Source: Humibacillus xanthopallidus (GTDB lineage: Bacteria > Actinomycetota > Actinomycetes > Actinomycetales > Dermatophilaceae). Taken from it: DNA of 64,000 nt. The DNA lies in NCBI RefSeq assembly GCF_006717145.1, contig NZ_VFQF01000003.1, forward strand, positions 496,001 through 560,000. The letters run 5' to 3'. Within the stretch, counting starts at the first letter, position 1. Every line of letters starts with the position of its first letter. Of this stretch, positions 1 through 7,395 are shown in pieces. The notes beneath the pieces are model-generated. The model was not told the DNA's origin, did not search any database, and saw only the letters and a list, made by a program, of their open reading frames with translations. A program made the position numbers and the translations under genes.

Positions 1-55
1 CGGCCAGCGCGAGTGCGCTCGAGCTGCGGGTGTGGTGGGCGACGGCGACGCTCAT
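1..55 (-). CDS. Unidentified protein, N-terminus only (cut by left edge)
   Basis: An ATG at 53-55 on the minus strand opens a reading frame that runs off the window (MSVAVAHHTRSSSALALA). A strong ribosome binding site (GAGGGGGG) lies just upstream, and the start is 13 bases after the stop of the ABC ATPase gene, so it is probably the next gene of the transporter operon. Eighteen residues are too few to name it. The Val/Ala-rich opening followed by a Ser stretch would suit a universal stress protein, but that is a guess. Confidence 0.5.
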   Translation of the reverse strand, partial: MSVAVAHHTRSSSALALA

Positions 56-68
56 GACGCCACCCCCC

Positions 69-884
69 TCACTTCTGCAGCTCGTGCGACAGCTCCGCCA
101 GCTCGTCGCCACCGGCCATCTGGCGGGTCAGCTCGTCGAGCTCCACCTCGGAGCGCTTCTTGTCGAGCACCGCCTCGCCGAGCTTGAGGATGACGAAGTG
201 GTTGCCGACGAGATAGGCGTGGTGCGGGTTGTGGGTGATGAAGACCACGCCGAGGCCGGCATCACGGGCGGCAGCCGTGTACTTGAGCACGACGCCCGAC
301 TGCTTGACGCCCAGGGCGGCCGTCGGCTCGTCGAGGATGAGCACGCGGGCGCCGAAGTAGACAGCCCTCGCGATCGCGACACACTGGCGCTGGCCGCCGG
401 AGAGCGTGCCGATGGGCTGGTTGATGTCCTTGACGACGATGCCCATCTTGCGCAGCTCCTCGTCGGCGATGCGCTTCATCTCGCTGATCCTCATGGGTGA
501 CAAGGGCGCCTTGCTGCTGACCATCTCCGAGCCGAGGAAGAAGTTGCGCCACACTTCCATGAGGCTGACGACCGCGAGGTCCTGGTAGACCGTGGCGATG
601 CCGTGCGAAAGAGACTCGCGTGGCGAGCTGAACGACACCTCCTTGCCGTCGACCTTCATCGTCCCTTCGTTGTGCGGGTGCAGGCCGGAGATGATCTTGA
701 TGAGCGTCGACTTGCCGGCGCCGTTGTCTCCGAGCACGCAGGTGACCTCCCCGGCGTTGACGGTCAGGTTGATGCCCTTGAGGGCCCGGATGGCGCCGTA
801 CGTCTTGCCGATGTTGGTCATCTGTACCAAGGGCTCCCCCTTGTACAGGGTGCTGTCGGCGTGCTCGGCGATCGTGTCGGTCAT
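69..884 (-). CDS. ABC transporter ATP-binding protein (sugar/inositol uptake)
   Basis: This is the 271-residue ATPase of a carbohydrate importer of the CUT2 (ribose/inositol) type. Walker A (GDNGAGKST) is at residues 52-60, the signature LSGGQRQ is in the middle, and Walker B (LILDEPTAA) follows. It has one nucleotide-binding domain, unlike the fused double-domain RbsA/MglA proteins, as is common in actinobacterial inositol transporters. It ends at ...HELQK and starts one base after the permease stop, so the two are co-transcribed and probably translationally coupled. Its place opposite the iol operon suggests myo-inositol or another cyclitol as substrate; that is inferred from context. Confidence 0.93.
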   Translation of the reverse strand: MTDTIAEHADSTLYKGEPLVQMTNIGKTYGAIRALKGINLTVNAGEVTCVLGDNGAGKSTLIKIISGLHPHNEGTMKVDGKEVSFSSPRESLSHGIATVYQDLAVVSLMEVWRNFFLGSEMVSSKAPLSPMRISEMKRIADEELRKMGIVVKDINQPIGTLSGGQRQCVAIARAVYFGARVLILDEPTAALGVKQSGVVLKYTAAARDAGLGVVFITHNPHHAYLVGNHFVILKLGEAVLDKKRSEVELDELTRQMAGGDELAELSHELQK

Positions 885-885
885 G

Positions 886-1956
886 TCAACCCACCTTTCG
901 GGTGGTCGAGAGCTTCTTGACGTAGAGGTTGACCATCACGGCGAGCAGGAGCATGACGCCAAGGAAGGCCTTGAACCAGTTGGGGTCCCAGCCGGCGTAG
1001 ACGATGCACAGGCTCGTCATGCCGAAGATGAAGGCGCCAATGGCGACTCCGATGGCGTTGCCGTAACCACCGGTGAGCAGCGTGCCACCCACGACCGCGG
1101 CGATGATGTAGAGGAACTCATTGCCCACGCCGTTGCCAGCCTGGATGGTGTTGTAGTTGTACAGGTAGTGCATGCCAGCGAACCAGCCGAGGAATGCCAC
1201 GGTCATGAAGAGGCCGACCTTCACCCGGGTCACCGGCACACCGACCGCGCGAGCCGACGCGGCGTTGCCGCCGACGGCATAGATCCAGTTGCCGATCTTG
1301 GTGCGCTGCAGCACGTAAGCGGAGAGTGCGACGAACAGGAACCACCAGATGACCGTGATCGACAGCGTGATGGAGCCGATCCGCCATTCGTGGGCGAAGA
1401 GCCAGTTCAGCGAGTCGTAACCCGCCATCTGGTTGATGTTCGGGCTGGACACGGATCCGGTGACCAGCTTGGTCACGCCGAGGTTGGCGCCCTGCAGCAC
1501 GAAGAAGGTGCCCAGTGTGATCAGGAAGCTCGGGATCCCGGTTCTCATAACCAGGTAGCCGTTGAGAAACCCGATGGACAGGCAGAGCACCAGTGACAGG
1601 ATCGCGCCGACCCACAAGTTGATCCCGAGCTGGTAGCAGAACATCGCGTTGAACAGCCCGGCAGTGGTGACCAGAACGCCGGCCGAGAGGTCGAACTCCC
1701 CGCCGATCATGAGCATGCCGACCCCGACGGCGACGATGCCGATGGTCGAACTCTGGTAAAGGACGGTGAAGAACGAGGCGGGCGAGCGGAAGGCCGGGGC
1801 GACGATCAGGAAGAAAACGAAGATGACGATCGCCGCGACGAGGGCGCCGATCTCAGGGCGTGCCAGCAGCCGGTTGGTCCAGCCGAGGGTGACCCGGTTC
1901 GACGCCTCGCTGGGGGCCGGGGGAGATGGGTCGGTCTTGACGGAAGTGCTACTCAT
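886..1956 (-). CDS. ABC transporter permease (sugar/inositol uptake)
   Basis: This 356-residue integral membrane protein belongs to the RbsC/BPD_transp_2 permease family, with many hydrophobic helices over nearly its whole length and the usual glycine-rich stretches (for example GVGMLMIGGEFDLSAG). I chose the ATG at 1954-1956 (MSSTSVKTDPSPP) because GGAGC lies just upstream and the residues beyond it look non-coding; the frame itself stays open further. The N-terminal 40 residues are a Pro/Ser-rich cytoplasmic tail. It lies between the ATPase and the binding protein and completes a CUT2-type importer. Confidence 0.92.
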   Translation of the reverse strand: MSSTSVKTDPSPPAPSEASNRVTLGWTNRLLARPEIGALVAAIVIFVFFLIVAPAFRSPASFFTVLYQSSTIGIVAVGVGMLMIGGEFDLSAGVLVTTAGLFNAMFCYQLGINLWVGAILSLVLCLSIGFLNGYLVMRTGIPSFLITLGTFFVLQGANLGVTKLVTGSVSSPNINQMAGYDSLNWLFAHEWRIGSITLSITVIWWFLFVALSAYVLQRTKIGNWIYAVGGNAASARAVGVPVTRVKVGLFMTVAFLGWFAGMHYLYNYNTIQAGNGVGNEFLYIIAAVVGGTLLTGGYGNAIGVAIGAFIFGMTSLCIVYAGWDPNWFKAFLGVMLLLAVMVNLYVKKLSTTRKVG

Positions 1957-1978
1957 GACAGCTCCAGTGCTGTTTGGT

Positions 1979-2018
1979 GGGGGCCGGGCTGCCTGTCTGA
2001 CACGACGGCCCGGCCCCC
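1979..2018 (-). terminator. Intercistronic hairpin downstream of the binding-protein gene
   Basis: A perfect 11-bp GC-only inverted repeat (GGGGGCCGGGC with its complement) and an 18-base loop sit between the binding-protein stop and the permease start. Such a hairpin commonly protects the 3' end of the binding-protein message or partly ends transcription, so that more binding protein than permease is made. There is no T-run. Confidence 0.6.
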
Positions 2019-2027
2019 TGGAATCGG

Positions 2028-3026
2028 TTATCGAGTGTTGTTCTTGATGAACGGCATGACCTGGGCGATGTTCGTCTTGTCGACGAAGGAGGGGCCGGTC
2101 AGCACGGCCTGGCCGCCTCCCAGCACGTTGCCGTTCTTCTTGTACAGGTAGAGCTGGGTGATGGCCATGTAGCCCTGGAGGTAGGGCTGCTGGTCGATGA
2201 ACCACTGGATCTTGCCGTCGCTGACCGCCTGGGCCGCATCCGGGTTGGTGTCGAAGGTGCCGATCTTCACGTCCGAACGTCCGGCGCCCTGAGCGGCCTT
2301 GATCGAGTCGAGGGCCTGGGGTGCACCGAGCGTGACGATCCAGTTGATCGACTTGTCCTCGGTCAGCTTGGCCTGGATGGCGGTGGTCACAGCCGCGTCA
2401 TCGGCGCCGTTGACCTGAAGGTTCTCCGTGTTCGGGAACGAGTCCTTGACGCCCGCGCAGCGGTCTTCCAGGGCCACTGACCCCGACTGCTGGATGGTGC
2501 AGAGGATCTTGGTGGCGCCAGCTGCGGCGGCGCGCTTGCCGGCGGCCTGGCCGGCCAGCTTCTCATTGGAGGCGAAGTGCGTCAGCGCTCCGGCCTGCTC
2601 GAAGAAGTCGAGCCCCGAGTTGAACGTGTCCACGGGGATGCCGGCCGCGACGGCCTTCTTGATCGTGGGGATGAGCGCGTCCGGGGTGACCAGCGTCGTG
2701 GCGATGCCGTCGACCTTCGAGTCGATCGCGTTCTGGATGAGAACCGCCTGCTTGGCGGCATCCGGGTCAGCGGAGTACTTGAGCGTGGACCCGGTGTCCT
2801 TGGCGGCCTGGTTCGCGCCGGCCTTGATGCGGTCCCAGAAGGTGTCTCCGGGGGTCTCGTGGGTGATCATGGCGAAGGTGTAGCCAGAGTTGCCCCCGCC
2901 TCCACCGCCACCCGTGGACGTCGTGTTGGTGGCACCGCCACCACTGCAGGCGCCCAGGGCGAAGGCGGCCGCGGTGGCCACGGCGGCGGCGACAGTCAAA
3001 CTCTTGCGAGTCCGAGTCGGAGTCAT
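2028..3026 (-). CDS. Sugar/inositol-binding lipoprotein of ABC importer
   Basis: This 332-residue periplasmic-binding-protein-like (Peripla_BP_4 type) lipoprotein has a lipobox ALGAC at residues 23-27, with lipidation expected at Cys27, followed by a Gly/Ser/Thr-rich linker. The mature part has the typical openings of the family (FAMITHETPGDTFWDRIKAG, then DPDAAKQAVLIQNAI) and the DGIATTL and GIPVDTFNSG strands. It would capture the sugar or cyclitol outside the cell and hand it to the permease. It is the first gene of the leftward operon, and its promoter lies in the region shared with the iol operon. Confidence 0.92.
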   Translation of the reverse strand: MTPTRTRKSLTVAAAVATAAAFALGACSGGGATNTTSTGGGGGGGNSGYTFAMITHETPGDTFWDRIKAGANQAAKDTGSTLKYSADPDAAKQAVLIQNAIDSKVDGIATTLVTPDALIPTIKKAVAAGIPVDTFNSGLDFFEQAGALTHFASNEKLAGQAAGKRAAAAGATKILCTIQQSGSVALEDRCAGVKDSFPNTENLQVNGADDAAVTTAIQAKLTEDKSINWIVTLGAPQALDSIKAAQGAGRSDVKIGTFDTNPDAAQAVSDGKIQWFIDQQPYLQGYMAITQLYLYKKNGNVLGGGQAVLTGPSFVDKTNIAQVMPFIKNNTR

Positions 3027-3522
3027 CGTTGATTCCTTTCGTTGCGTCGCGGTAACCGGTCGCCGGAGTGGCGCGACGTTCTGTGACGGTGGATCCGTCG
3101 ATCAGGGGAGGTCCGACCGAGGTGGTCGGGGTGGCCCAAGGGCCCGTGTGAAGAGGTGCGGTGGCGCGTCCGGTGCGGACGGTGTGGGGCGAGATCGTTC
3201 GCCCGGGCGGGGACTGCGGCGAGCCCCGGACGTCGTGTGGTGACCGTTGCTCGCACTGGTGCCTCCGCCGCGGGCCGGCATCCTCCTCGGATGTCTGCCG
3301 TTGTGGCGTCGATGCCAGCGTTTGGAGAATGGACCCCGGAGACCGGTCCTGTCAAGACATTGATCAAACATCAGAATGTCCTAACATTTGCTTGACACGG
3401 CATGGGGTGAGGTTGGAGCATCGATGTCGTCAGGACGGCGTCGTCGCGAGGCGCACCGTCCATCCACAGCCGCGATTCACCCGAGGGTGCAGCGGCGCTC
3501 GATCACCCAAGGGAGTGTGCGC
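3027..3522. promoter_or_regulatory. Divergent promoter region between ABC importer and iol operon
   Basis: This 0.5-kb gap holds no convincing gene. The right part, 3326-3421, is clearly less GC-rich than its surroundings and carries two outward-facing -35 boxes: TTGACA on the minus strand at 3350-3355, with a possible -10 CATTCT at 3326-3331, and TTGACA on the plus strand at 3392-3397, with a weak -10 GAGCAT at 3416-3421. Between them lies an operator candidate, described separately. The left part, 3030-3320, is GC-rich and probably contains the long leader of the binding-protein message. Confidence 0.6.
3377..3386 (+). promoter_or_regulatory. Candidate IolR-type operator
   Basis: TGTCCTAACA here fits every position of the published consensus for the GntR-type inositol repressor IolR of Corynebacterium glutamicum (KGWCHTRACA). 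It sits between the two divergent -35 boxes, where one bound repressor could block both promoters. A second near match, TGTCAAGACA with one mismatch, lies at 3350-3359. No IolR gene is in the window, so the regulator would be encoded elsewhere. Confidence 0.5.
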
Positions 3523-4527
3523 ATGCGCATCGGACTGGCCGGAGTCGGACGCATCGGAGCGTTCCACGCTGAGACTCTGCGGAGCCTCAGTGACGTCGAC
3601 GAGCTCGTCGTCAGCGACCTCGATGCCGAGGCCGCCCGTGCGCTGGCCCAGCGGCTCGACGTGGGCTTCGCCGCCTCGCCGGCCGAGATGCTCGCCGAGG
3701 GTGTCGACGGCTTCGTCATCGCGACCGCCACCCCCGGGCACGCGCCCCTCCTCCGGCTCGGCATCGAGGCGGGCGTGCCCACCTTCTGCGAGAAGCCGGT
3801 CGCCGCCACGCTCGAGGAGACGATGGAGCTCGCCAAGCTCGTCGCCCAGACGAGCACCCCCGTGCACGTCGGCTTCCAGCGCCGCTTCGACTGCGGCTAC
3901 CGCCGCGCCCAGGAGGCCGTCGCCTCCGGGCAGCTCGGCTTCGTGCACAGCATCCGTGCCCAGACCCACGACCAGTCGCCGCCGCACGCGTCCTACATCC
4001 CGACGAGCGGCGGGCTCTTCCGCGACTGCTCGATCCACGACTTCGACATCATCCGCTTCGTCACCGGACGCGAGGTCGCCACGGTCTACGCGACCGGCGC
4101 CAACAAGGGTGCCGACTTCTTCAGCGAGGCCGGTGACGTCGACACCGCCGCCGCCGTCCTCACCCTCGACGACGGCACCCTCGTGCTGGCCTCGGCGACG
4201 CGCTACAACGGCGCCGGCCACGACGTGCGCATGGAGGTGCTCGGCAGCGAGGGCACCCTCGGCGTCGGCTACGACGACTCGCTCGCCGTGACGTCGGCCG
4301 AGCCCGGTGCGAGCTACCCGTCCGGCCCGCGGCACTGGTCCTTCATGGAGCGCTTCCTCCCCGCCTACCGCGCCGAGCTCACGGCCTTCGCCGCCGTCGC
4401 TCGCGGGGTGCTGCCGTCGCCCTGCACCGTCGACGACGCCCTCCAGGCGTTCCGCGTCGCCGAGGCCTGCGAGCTGTCCCGCCACGAGGGCCGTCCGGTC
4501 TCCCTCGACGAGATCCCGAGCCTCTGA
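3523..4527 (+). CDS. iolG: Inositol 2-dehydrogenase (Gfo/Idh/MocA family)
   Basis: This 334-residue NAD(P)-dependent oxidoreductase should oxidise myo-inositol to scyllo-inosose. The N-terminal Rossmann motif GVGRIGAFH is at residues 6-14, the catalytic-lysine motif CEKPVAA follows near residue 90, and the substrate-site Asp/His pair is in DCSIHDFD. I start at the ATG at 3523 because GGGAG lies about eight bases upstream and the Rossmann strand begins at once; the frame is open further upstream but reads as junk. It is the first gene of the iol operon, with IolC starting five bases after its stop. A second family member ends the same operon, so which one acts on myo- and which on scyllo- or chiro-inositol is open. 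Confidence 0.88.
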   Translation: MRIGLAGVGRIGAFHAETLRSLSDVDELVVSDLDAEAARALAQRLDVGFAASPAEMLAEGVDGFVIATATPGHAPLLRLGIEAGVPTFCEKPVAATLEETMELAKLVAQTSTPVHVGFQRRFDCGYRRAQEAVASGQLGFVHSIRAQTHDQSPPHASYIPTSGGLFRDCSIHDFDIIRFVTGREVATVYATGANKGADFFSEAGDVDTAAAVLTLDDGTLVLASATRYNGAGHDVRMEVLGSEGTLGVGYDDSLAVTSAEPGASYPSGPRHWSFMERFLPAYRAELTAFAAVARGVLPSPCTVDDALQAFRVAEACELSRHEGRPVSLDEIPSL

Positions 4528-4532
4528 GAGAG

Positions 4533-5564
4533 ATGGACACGATGACCACGACCACGACCACGGAAGCCGGCCAGGCGGCATACGACCTCATCGCCATCGG
4601 GCGCACGGGCGTCGACATCTACCCGCTCCAGCACGGAGTCGGCCTCGAGAAGGTGCGCACCTTCGAGAAGTTCCTCGGCGGCAGCGCGACCAACGTCTCC
4701 GTCGCCGCCGCCCGCCACGGCCACCGGGTCGCCCTGATCACCCGCACCGGTCGCGATGCCTTCGGTCGCTACATCCACGAGGCCCTGCAGGGCTTCGGCG
4801 TCGACGACCGCTTCGTCTCCGCGGTCGACGGCCCGCCGACGCCGGTGACCTTCTGCGAGGTCTTCCCGCCCGACGACTTCCCGCTCTACTTCTACCGCTA
4901 CCCGATCGCTCCGGACCTGCTCGTCGAGCCCGACGAGATGCCGCTCGACGCGATCCGCGACGCCCGCGTCTACTGGTCCACGGTCACTGGTCTCTCGCAG
5001 GAGCCGAGCCGGGCAGCACACTTCCGGGCCTTCGAGGCGCGCGCCCGCCGCACCCACACGATCCTCGACCTCGACTACCGCCCGATGTTCTGGGCCGACC
5101 CCGCCGAGGCGAGCGTCCAGGTCGGGAGGGCGCTCGAGCACGTCACCGTCGCCGTCGGCAACCGCGAGGAGTGCGAGGTCGCGGTGGGTGAGACCGAGCC
5201 GCAGCGAGCGGCCGACGCGCTGCTCGAGCGCGGCGTCGAGCTCGCGATCGTCAAGCAGGGTCCCAAAGGCGTGCTCGCCGCGACCCGCGACGAGCGCATC
5301 GAGGTGCCGCCCTACCCCGTCGAGGTCGTCAACGGCCTCGGCGCGGGAGACGCCTTCGGTGGCGCGCTGTGTCACGGCCTCCTCGAGGGCTGGGACCTGC
5401 GTCGCATCCTCGAGTTCGCCAACGTGGCCGGGGCGATCGTCGCGAGCAAGCTCGAGTGCTCGACCGCCATGCCGACCTCCGCCGAGGTCGAGGAGCGTCT
5501 GGCCGCCGCCCGATCGGACTCTGCCGCAGCATCATTCGCTCCCGTTGCCGAGGAGGCACGATGA
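4533..5564 (+). CDS. iolC: 5-dehydro-2-deoxygluconokinase
   Basis: This 343-residue PfkB-family kinase phosphorylates 5-dehydro-2-deoxy-D-gluconate. The first PfkB signature is visible as FLGGSATNVSVAAARHG and the second as NGLGAGDAFGGALCHG near residues 268-283, with Asp273 as the catalytic base. The length is usual for stand-alone IolC without the C-terminal aldolase-like domain found in some proteobacteria. The following aldolase gene overlaps its stop by four bases (ATGA), so kinase and aldolase are coupled. Confidence 0.93.
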   Translation: MDTMTTTTTTEAGQAAYDLIAIGRTGVDIYPLQHGVGLEKVRTFEKFLGGSATNVSVAAARHGHRVALITRTGRDAFGRYIHEALQGFGVDDRFVSAVDGPPTPVTFCEVFPPDDFPLYFYRYPIAPDLLVEPDEMPLDAIRDARVYWSTVTGLSQEPSRAAHFRAFEARARRTHTILDLDYRPMFWADPAEASVQVGRALEHVTVAVGNREECEVAVGETEPQRAADALLERGVELAIVKQGPKGVLAATRDERIEVPPYPVEVVNGLGAGDAFGGALCHGLLEGWDLRRILEFANVAGAIVASKLECSTAMPTSAEVEERLAAARSDSAAASFAPVAEEAR

Positions 5565-6478
5565 CCACCGCACACATCCCCAGCTCCACCCGCCTCGCTG
5601 TCGCCGACCTGACCGAGGTGCGCGTGCGGGAGCCCGGTCGCATCGCGGCCGGTTGGGCGGCCCGCGAGCGCCGCCCGCTCGTCGGGGACGACGGCCGCAT
5701 GCTGCTCGTCGCTGCCGACCACCCCGCGCGAGGTGCCCTCGGGGTCCGGGGCGCCGGGGCCGCGATGGCGAGCCGCAGTGACCTCCTCGCCCGCCTCGTC
5801 GCCGCGCTGGAGCGCCCGGGCGTCGACGGCGTGCTCGGCACCCCTGACATCCTCGACGACCTGCTCCTCCTCGGCGCGCTCGAGGGCAAGGTCGTCATCG
5901 GGTCGATGAACCGAGGCGGGCTCCAGGGGGCGAGCTTCGAGCTCGACGACCGCTTCACGGCCTACACGGCCGCCGAGATCGCGGCCCGCGGCATCGACGG
6001 CGGCAAGATGCTGACGCGCATCTGCCTCGAGGACGCCGGGACCGCCGCCACGCTCGAGGCGAGCGCCCAGGCTGTCACGCAGCTCGCCGACCTCGGCATC
6101 ATGGCGATGGTCGAGCCCTTCCTCTCCACCCGCGAGGGCGGCCGCGTCGTCAACCAGCTCGACCCGGACTCCACCATCAAGTCGATCCACATCGCAGCCG
6201 GCCTCGGCGCGTCGAGCGCCCATACGTGGCTCAAGCTGCCCGTGGTCGACGACCTCGAGCGCGTCATGGACGCGACCACCCTGCCGACTCTCCTCCTCGG
6301 CGGCGACCCCCAGGGCGACCCGCGCGACACGTATGCCGCGTGGGGCCGGTCGCTCGACCTGCCCGCCGTGCGCGGCCTCGTCGTCGGTCGTGCCCTGCTC
6401 TTCCCGCCCGACGGTGACGTGGCCGCAGCCGTCGACATCGCCGCCGAGCTCGTGCACGGGAGCGGGGCGCCGGCGTGA
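5561..6478 (+). CDS. TIM-barrel aldolase of inositol cluster (Cgl0159-like, DeoC/LacD fold)
   Basis: This 305-residue protein resembles the (beta/alpha)8 proteins found next to iolC in actinobacteria (Cgl0159 family). It has LVAADHPARG early, NRGGLQG mid-way and HTWLKLPVV, with Lys225 a likely Schiff-base lysine. The operon has no classical IolJ, and this gene overlaps the kinase gene, so I infer that it cleaves 2-deoxy-5-keto-gluconate 6-phosphate to dihydroxyacetone phosphate and malonate semialdehyde. The start is the ATG at 5561, which overlaps the iolC stop; longer starts would lie far inside iolC. Confidence 0.8.
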   Translation: MTTAHIPSSTRLAVADLTEVRVREPGRIAAGWAARERRPLVGDDGRMLLVAADHPARGALGVRGAGAAMASRSDLLARLVAALERPGVDGVLGTPDILDDLLLLGALEGKVVIGSMNRGGLQGASFELDDRFTAYTAAEIAARGIDGGKMLTRICLEDAGTAATLEASAQAVTQLADLGIMAMVEPFLSTREGGRVVNQLDPDSTIKSIHIAAGLGASSAHTWLKLPVVDDLERVMDATTLPTLLLGGDPQGDPRDTYAAWGRSLDLPAVRGLVVGRALLFPPDGDVAAAVDIAAELVHGSGAPA

Positions 6479-7395
6479 GCGACAACGGGCGCTGGGTGCG
6501 TCCTCTCGGGTCGGCCGCCGCCGGCGGTTGGGACGTCGCCATCGACGAGACCGTCGACAGCTGGACTCACACGCGCCTGTATGCCGTGACGCTGGCTACC
6601 GGTGAGAGCCGCACTGTCCCGGCGGCGGAGTTCGAGCACATCGTCGTACCGCTCCGCGGCTCGGTCTCCGTGACGGTCGTCGACCCGGAGGGACTCTCAC
6701 ACCGGGCCGTGCTCGCGGGCCGTGCGTCGGTCTTCGCCGGCGCGAGCGACGTGGCGTATGCGACCCGCGACTGCGAGGTCACCGTCACCGCCGAGGGCGG
6801 CGACGCCAAGGTCGCCGTCTGCGGCGCCCGCGCGGCGCGGCGGCACACGCCGCCGCTGCGCCACGTGGGCGTCGCGGACGTGCCCGTCGAGCTGCGGGGG
6901 GCCGGCATCGCCTCGCGTGAGGTGCGCAACTTCGGCACCCCCGGGGTGCTCGACGCCGACTCGATCATCGCCTGCGAGGTGCTGACCCCCGGCGGCAACT
7001 GGAGCTCCTACCCACCGCACAAGCACGACGAGGAGCGCCCCGGCATCGAGGCCGACCTCGAGGAGGTCTACTACTTCGAGGTGGCGCCCGAGGCGGGTTC
7101 ACCGGCGGCCGCTGGCGCGGATCCGGTGGGCTACCAACGTGTCTACGGCACCGACGAGCGTCCCATCGACGTGCTCGCCGAGGTCCGCTCCGGCGACGTC
7201 GTCCTCGTCCCCCACGGCTGGCACGGCCCGGCGATGGCCGCGCCCGGCTACGACCTCTACTACCTCAACGTCATGGCCGGCCCGGGCGAGGAGCGGACCT
7301 GGCTCATCTGCGACGACCCGGCCCACGGCTGGGTGCGCGACACCTGGACGACCCAGCAGGTCGACCCCCGACTTCCCTTTGGAGGTGCTCAGTGA
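6475..7395 (+). CDS. iolB: 5-deoxy-glucuronate isomerase
   Basis: This 306-residue bicupin isomerase converts 5-deoxy-glucuronate to 5-dehydro-2-deoxygluconate. The C-terminal cupin carries the metal-binding set YPPHKHDE (two His), then EEVYYFE with a Glu ligand, and VPHGWHGP with the last His. It begins with GTG overlapping the aldolase stop by four bases and ends in a four-base overlap with iolD, so translation is coupled on both sides. Confidence 0.94.
   Translation: MSDNGRWVRPLGSAAAGGWDVAIDETVDSWTHTRLYAVTLATGESRTVPAAEFEHIVVPLRGSVSVTVVDPEGLSHRAVLAGRASVFAGASDVAYATRDCEVTVTAEGGDAKVAVCGARAARRHTPPLRHVGVADVPVELRGAGIASREVRNFGTPGVLDADSIIACEVLTPGGNWSSYPPHKHDEERPGIEADLEEVYYFEVAPEAGSPAAAGADPVGYQRVYGTDERPIDVLAEVRSGDVVLVPHGWHGPAMAAPGYDLYYLNVMAGPGEERTWLICDDPAHGWVRDTWTTQQVDPRLPFGGAQ

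Noticed and set aside
3023-3367. A minus-strand frame of about 114 codons upstream of the binding-protein gene.
   Set aside because: It has no start signal and covers the promoter boxes; the sequence is Arg/His/Pro-rich noise.
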